A stretch of 64,000 bases of DNA, from NCBI RefSeq assembly GCF_035918155.1, contig NZ_CP109327.1:1364001-1428000 (forward strand), given 5' to 3'. Shown here piece by piece: positions 61,516-64,000 of the stretch (its first letter is position 1; every line of letters begins with the position of its first letter). The notes below the pieces were generated by a model that did not search any database, had not been told where the DNA came from, and saw only the letters and a list, made by a program, of their open reading frames with translations. The translations under genes were made by a program, and so were the position numbers. The stretch is from Streptomyces sp. NBC_01591. Lineage in GTDB: Bacteria; Actinomycetota; Actinomycetes; Streptomycetales; Streptomycetaceae.

Positions 61516-64000
61516 AGGAGCTGCTCACCGCCGTACGGGAAGCGCGCAGGATGGACGTGCCTGCCCTGTTGTCCGAGCTGGACCGGGCGGGACGCACGTC
61601 GGCGCTGGCGGAGTTGAAGGCGCTGCGCAAGGAGGCGCGGAGCTGGCCCTGGGAGAAACAGGACAAGATCCGCAAGGCCCTGCTGGTCGCGGGCGCCGGC
61701 TGTCACACGGGAGCTGCGGGCTGCGCCGCCTGGATCGGCGGCCGGGACCTGCAGAGCTGGACACGGCCTCCCTTCCCGATGCTCCTCGATGTTCTCGCGG
61801 ACCGTGACCCCGACTGGCTCGGTGACGTCGCCCACCGGCTGGCGGCCCGTCCCGGGACGGCGGAGACCTCCTATGAGCTGATCACCGGGCTGGTGAAGAT
61901 CGCACGGTGCCCGGTGCCCACCACGGACGGCTTCGTGCGGGGCTGGGCCGAGGCGCTCTCGGTCTCACAGTGGCAGCAGAAGCGACGACCGCTGGCCGAC
62001 GTCCTCCGTACGGACCCGTATCTCACCGTTCTCGTGCCGCGGCTCTTCGAGGTGGCGGAACTTCCGTCGCAGATGCTCTGGTTCGACGAACCGAACGACC
62101 CGAGCCGATGGCACGTGGCTCTCGCCGCCCTCGCGGACGACGGGCCGCTGGAGCGGGCGCCGCTCGTCGACGGTTGCGTGGCCCGGCTGATCCGCGGCGG
62201 AACCCCCGGCGAACTGCGGTTCTTCCTCGCCGTATTGCGTCAGCTCTCGCTGACCGGAGAGGAGGAGGCGGAGCGCGTGGCGGACTGGATCGCCATGGCG
62301 GCGGACGGTATCTCCACCGTGGCCGGCCACGCCCAGGAGGTGCTCGCGCGGCTGGACGAGCAAGGCGAACTGCCCGTGCGGTCCCTGGCGGATGTCTCGG
62401 GTTCCCTGCTGTTCCGCCCGGAGAAGAAACTCGTCCGTGCCCAGCTGGTGCTGATCGGCAAGACGCTGCGCCGCGATCGATCGGAAGCCGGCGAACTGCT
62501 GCCCGTCGTCGCCGAGGCCTTCGGACACGCGGACCTCGACATCCAGGAGCGGGCGCTCAAACTCATCGCACGGTTTCTGCCCGCCGTCGACACAGCGGTT
62601 CGGGAGGAAACCGCCCTGTCGGCGTCACTGCTGGGTCCGGCACTCCGTACGGCGGCGACCGAGGTGTTCGGCGACCTGCTGGACGAGCGGTCGGCGGCGG
62701 AGCCGTACGTGGAACTCCTGCCGTCCGCTCCCGTCCCGCGACGTATCGAACCGGCGCCGGCGACGCTGCCCGAGCTCGTCGAGGAGGTGGTGGTCCTGGC
62801 GAGAGCCTCATCACGGGATGTCACCGCATTCGAGCGGGCGCTGGACGGGCTGGTCCGCCAGGCCCACACCGACCGCTCGGCGTTGACCGAGGCGTTGCGG
62901 GATGCCTTGGCGGGCAGTTGGTGGCTCGTCGACGAATCGCAGTCGAGGGTCGAGATGCGGCTCCGCTCGGAGGCGGGAATCACCCTGGTCCTGGCCGTGC
63001 TGCTCGGACGGGTTCCGATCCAGGCCGTGCAGGAGGGGCGTGCGGCCTGGACCGGCAGCGGTGTCTGTGTCCATGCCGCGCTCAAGGGAGTGATGAAGGC
63101 CCGGTTGTGGGAAGCCGCCGACGCCGTGCTCACCGGCAGCACACCATTCCTGCTGGCCTTCCCGACCTGGCACACCGGCTCGCTCGACCCTGCGGTGCTG
63201 GTCGAGCGGCTGCGTACGTATCAGCAGCTCGGAGTCCAGCCCGGGGAAGCCGACTTCGCGCAGGCCCTGCTGCGTGTACGGCGCGGCGGTCAGCAGGAGG
63301 CCGCCGCGGCAGCCGCCCGGCTCGGCACTCCGGAGGGCGACCGGCTGGCCGCCTGGCTGCGGGCCGGCCGGCCGCTCGCGACCGTGGAACGGTTCGATCT
63401 GGACAGACAGGAGTCCACCGCCCGCGGTTGGGTGGGACAACAGCCGACCGACTGGACCCGGCGCGTCCTGATGGCCAGCGATGAACACCCCTTCATCGAG
63501 CGGGAGTTCCCGCGCTCCTTCCACTGGCTGGGCAGCGCGCACACCCCTCGCCACCGCACCTGCGACCACGGGAACGAGCACCCGGATTCCTGGACCGCGA
63601 CACTCCCCGAGGACAGCGAGACACTGGCCGCGTGGCTGCTCCCGGCCATCGCGACGTGTGCGACCGATGAGTTGAAGGATGCGGCCCAGCCGCTCCTCGG
63701 CCTTGTAGAACTGGGTGGGCCGGCCGCCGAGGCCACGCACCTGGCGGTGGGATACGGGATGGGTGCCCGGTATCCGGAGGACCGGCTGTCGGCGGTGGAC
63801 GCCCTGCTGATGCTCGCGGCTCAGCAGCGGCTGGACACGACGTTGCTCGGCGAGCAGCTGGTGATCCTCCTCGATCACCAGCTGGTGAAGCCCAATCGGC
63901 TCGCGGACTCCGTCCGTACCGCGGCCGCCACGGGGGCGTACCGGACAGTGCTTTCCGTGCTGCTGCCCGTTCTGCCGGGACTTCTGGCAAGCAAGAAGGG
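61512..64000 (+). CDS. DUF6493-type repeat protein (C-terminus beyond the window)
   Basis: The open frame continues to the window end with no stop (over 820 codons). It begins MKELLTAVREARRMDVPALL and is rich in helical repeats (RKALLVAGAGCHTGAAGCAA, FRPEKKLVRAQLVLIGKTLR). The pattern matches the DUF6493 proteins that accompany SWIM proteins. It overlaps the SWIM gene (ATGA). Its partners probably continue to the right. Confidence 0.82.
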   Translation, partial: MKELLTAVREARRMDVPALLSELDRAGRTSALAELKALRKEARSWPWEKQDKIRKALLVAGAGCHTGAAGCAAWIGGRDLQSWTRPPFPMLLDVLADRDPDWLGDVAHRLAARPGTAETSYELITGLVKIARCPVPTTDGFVRGWAEALSVSQWQQKRRPLADVLRTDPYLTVLVPRLFEVAELPSQMLWFDEPNDPSRWHVALAALADDGPLERAPLVDGCVARLIRGGTPGELRFFLAVLRQLSLTGEEEAERVADWIAMAADGISTVAGHAQEVLARLDEQGELPVRSLADVSGSLLFRPEKKLVRAQLVLIGKTLRRDRSEAGELLPVVAEAFGHADLDIQERALKLIARFLPAVDTAVREETALSASLLGPALRTAATEVFGDLLDERSAAEPYVELLPSAPVPRRIEPAPATLPELVEEVVVLARASSRDVTAFERALDGLVRQAHTDRSALTEALRDALAGSWWLVDESQSRVEMRLRSEAGITLVLAVLLGRVPIQAVQEGRAAWTGSGVCVHAALKGVMKARLWEAADAVLTGSTPFLLAFPTWHTGSLDPAVLVERLRTYQQLGVQPGEADFAQALLRVRRGGQQEAAAAAARLGTPEGDRLAAWLRAGRPLATVERFDLDRQESTARGWVGQQPTDWTRRVLMASDEHPFIEREFPRSFHWLGSAHTPRHRTCDHGNEHPDSWTATLPEDSETLAAWLLPAIATCATDELKDAAQPLLGLVELGGPAAEATHLAVGYGMGARYPEDRLSAVDALLMLAAQQRLDTTLLGEQLVILLDHQLVKPNRLADSVRTAAATGAYRTVLSVLLPVLPGLLASKK

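Overview
The window is a high-GC actinobacterial chromosome segment, almost certainly Streptomyces. The evidence is the strong third-position G/C bias, the WhiJ-type regulator/DUF397 cassette, sugar ABC importers without a local ATPase gene, Tat-type lipoproteins, an ECF41-type sigma factor, a c-di-AMP riboswitch in front of a cell-wall hydrolase, and many long antisense shadow frames.

Layout. (1) 1-4.7 kb: a urease operon read leftwards (ureA-ureB-ureC-mini-ORF-ureF-ureG-ureD) downstream of a TetR gene. Most of its junctions overlap, and a 33-codon repeat ORF bridges ureC and ureF. (2) 4.7-22.3 kb: an accessory, decaying island. It holds a truncated permease, an orphan Phd/YefM antitoxin, an RHS relic, a diacylglycerol-kinase relic, small ankyrin, secreted and acidic proteins, a beta-propeller protein, and a run of three large repeat-scaffold proteins (HEAT, LRR plus beta-helix plus TPR, ankyrin plus beta-helix). 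It also holds a frameshifted gene, a giant LuxR/LAL regulator, a dead second copy of the LRR gene on the other strand, WD40 and WG-like fragments, and an integrase tail. (3) 22.4-27.3 kb: a ClpP paralogue whose catalytic histidine is replaced by arginine, a riboswitch-controlled NlpC/P60 hydrolase, a LysE/LysR pair that lost both 5' ends in one deletion, and an RsbW-like ATPase/XRE/DUF397 cassette. (4) 27.3-32.5 kb: the biotin genes bioF and bioB-bioA-bioD, diverging from an intergenic dyad, followed by a methyltransferase. (5) 32.5-38.0 kb: a Fic-like toxin/antitoxin pair, an SLT protein, a GNAT acetyltransferase, two coupled CNNM/CorC membrane proteins and an SGNH hydrolase. (6) 38.2-46.6 kb: an IclR-linked carbohydrate unit containing a FAD oxidoreductase, an ABC importer (two permeases and a lipoprotein) and a secreted BNR-4 propeller protein. 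The unit shares a 50-nt promoter element and look-alike terminators. (7) 46.6-64 kb: purB, mug, an ABC-2 exporter diverging from a two-component system, a ROK regulator, a GntR/UTRA regulator with a readable promoter and operator, an ECF41 sigma factor, a hydrolase, a PhoD-like phosphatase, and a SWIM/DUF6493-type pair running off the end.

The most unusual items are the ureC-ureF bridging repeat ORF, the repeat-scaffold/beta-helix gene trio with its nonsense-mutated paralogue, the predicted inactive ClpP, the Fic toxin lacking a readable Fic motif, and the IclR-linked sugar unit with its shared promoter element. All family calls come from reading translated sequence by eye. No database search was run.
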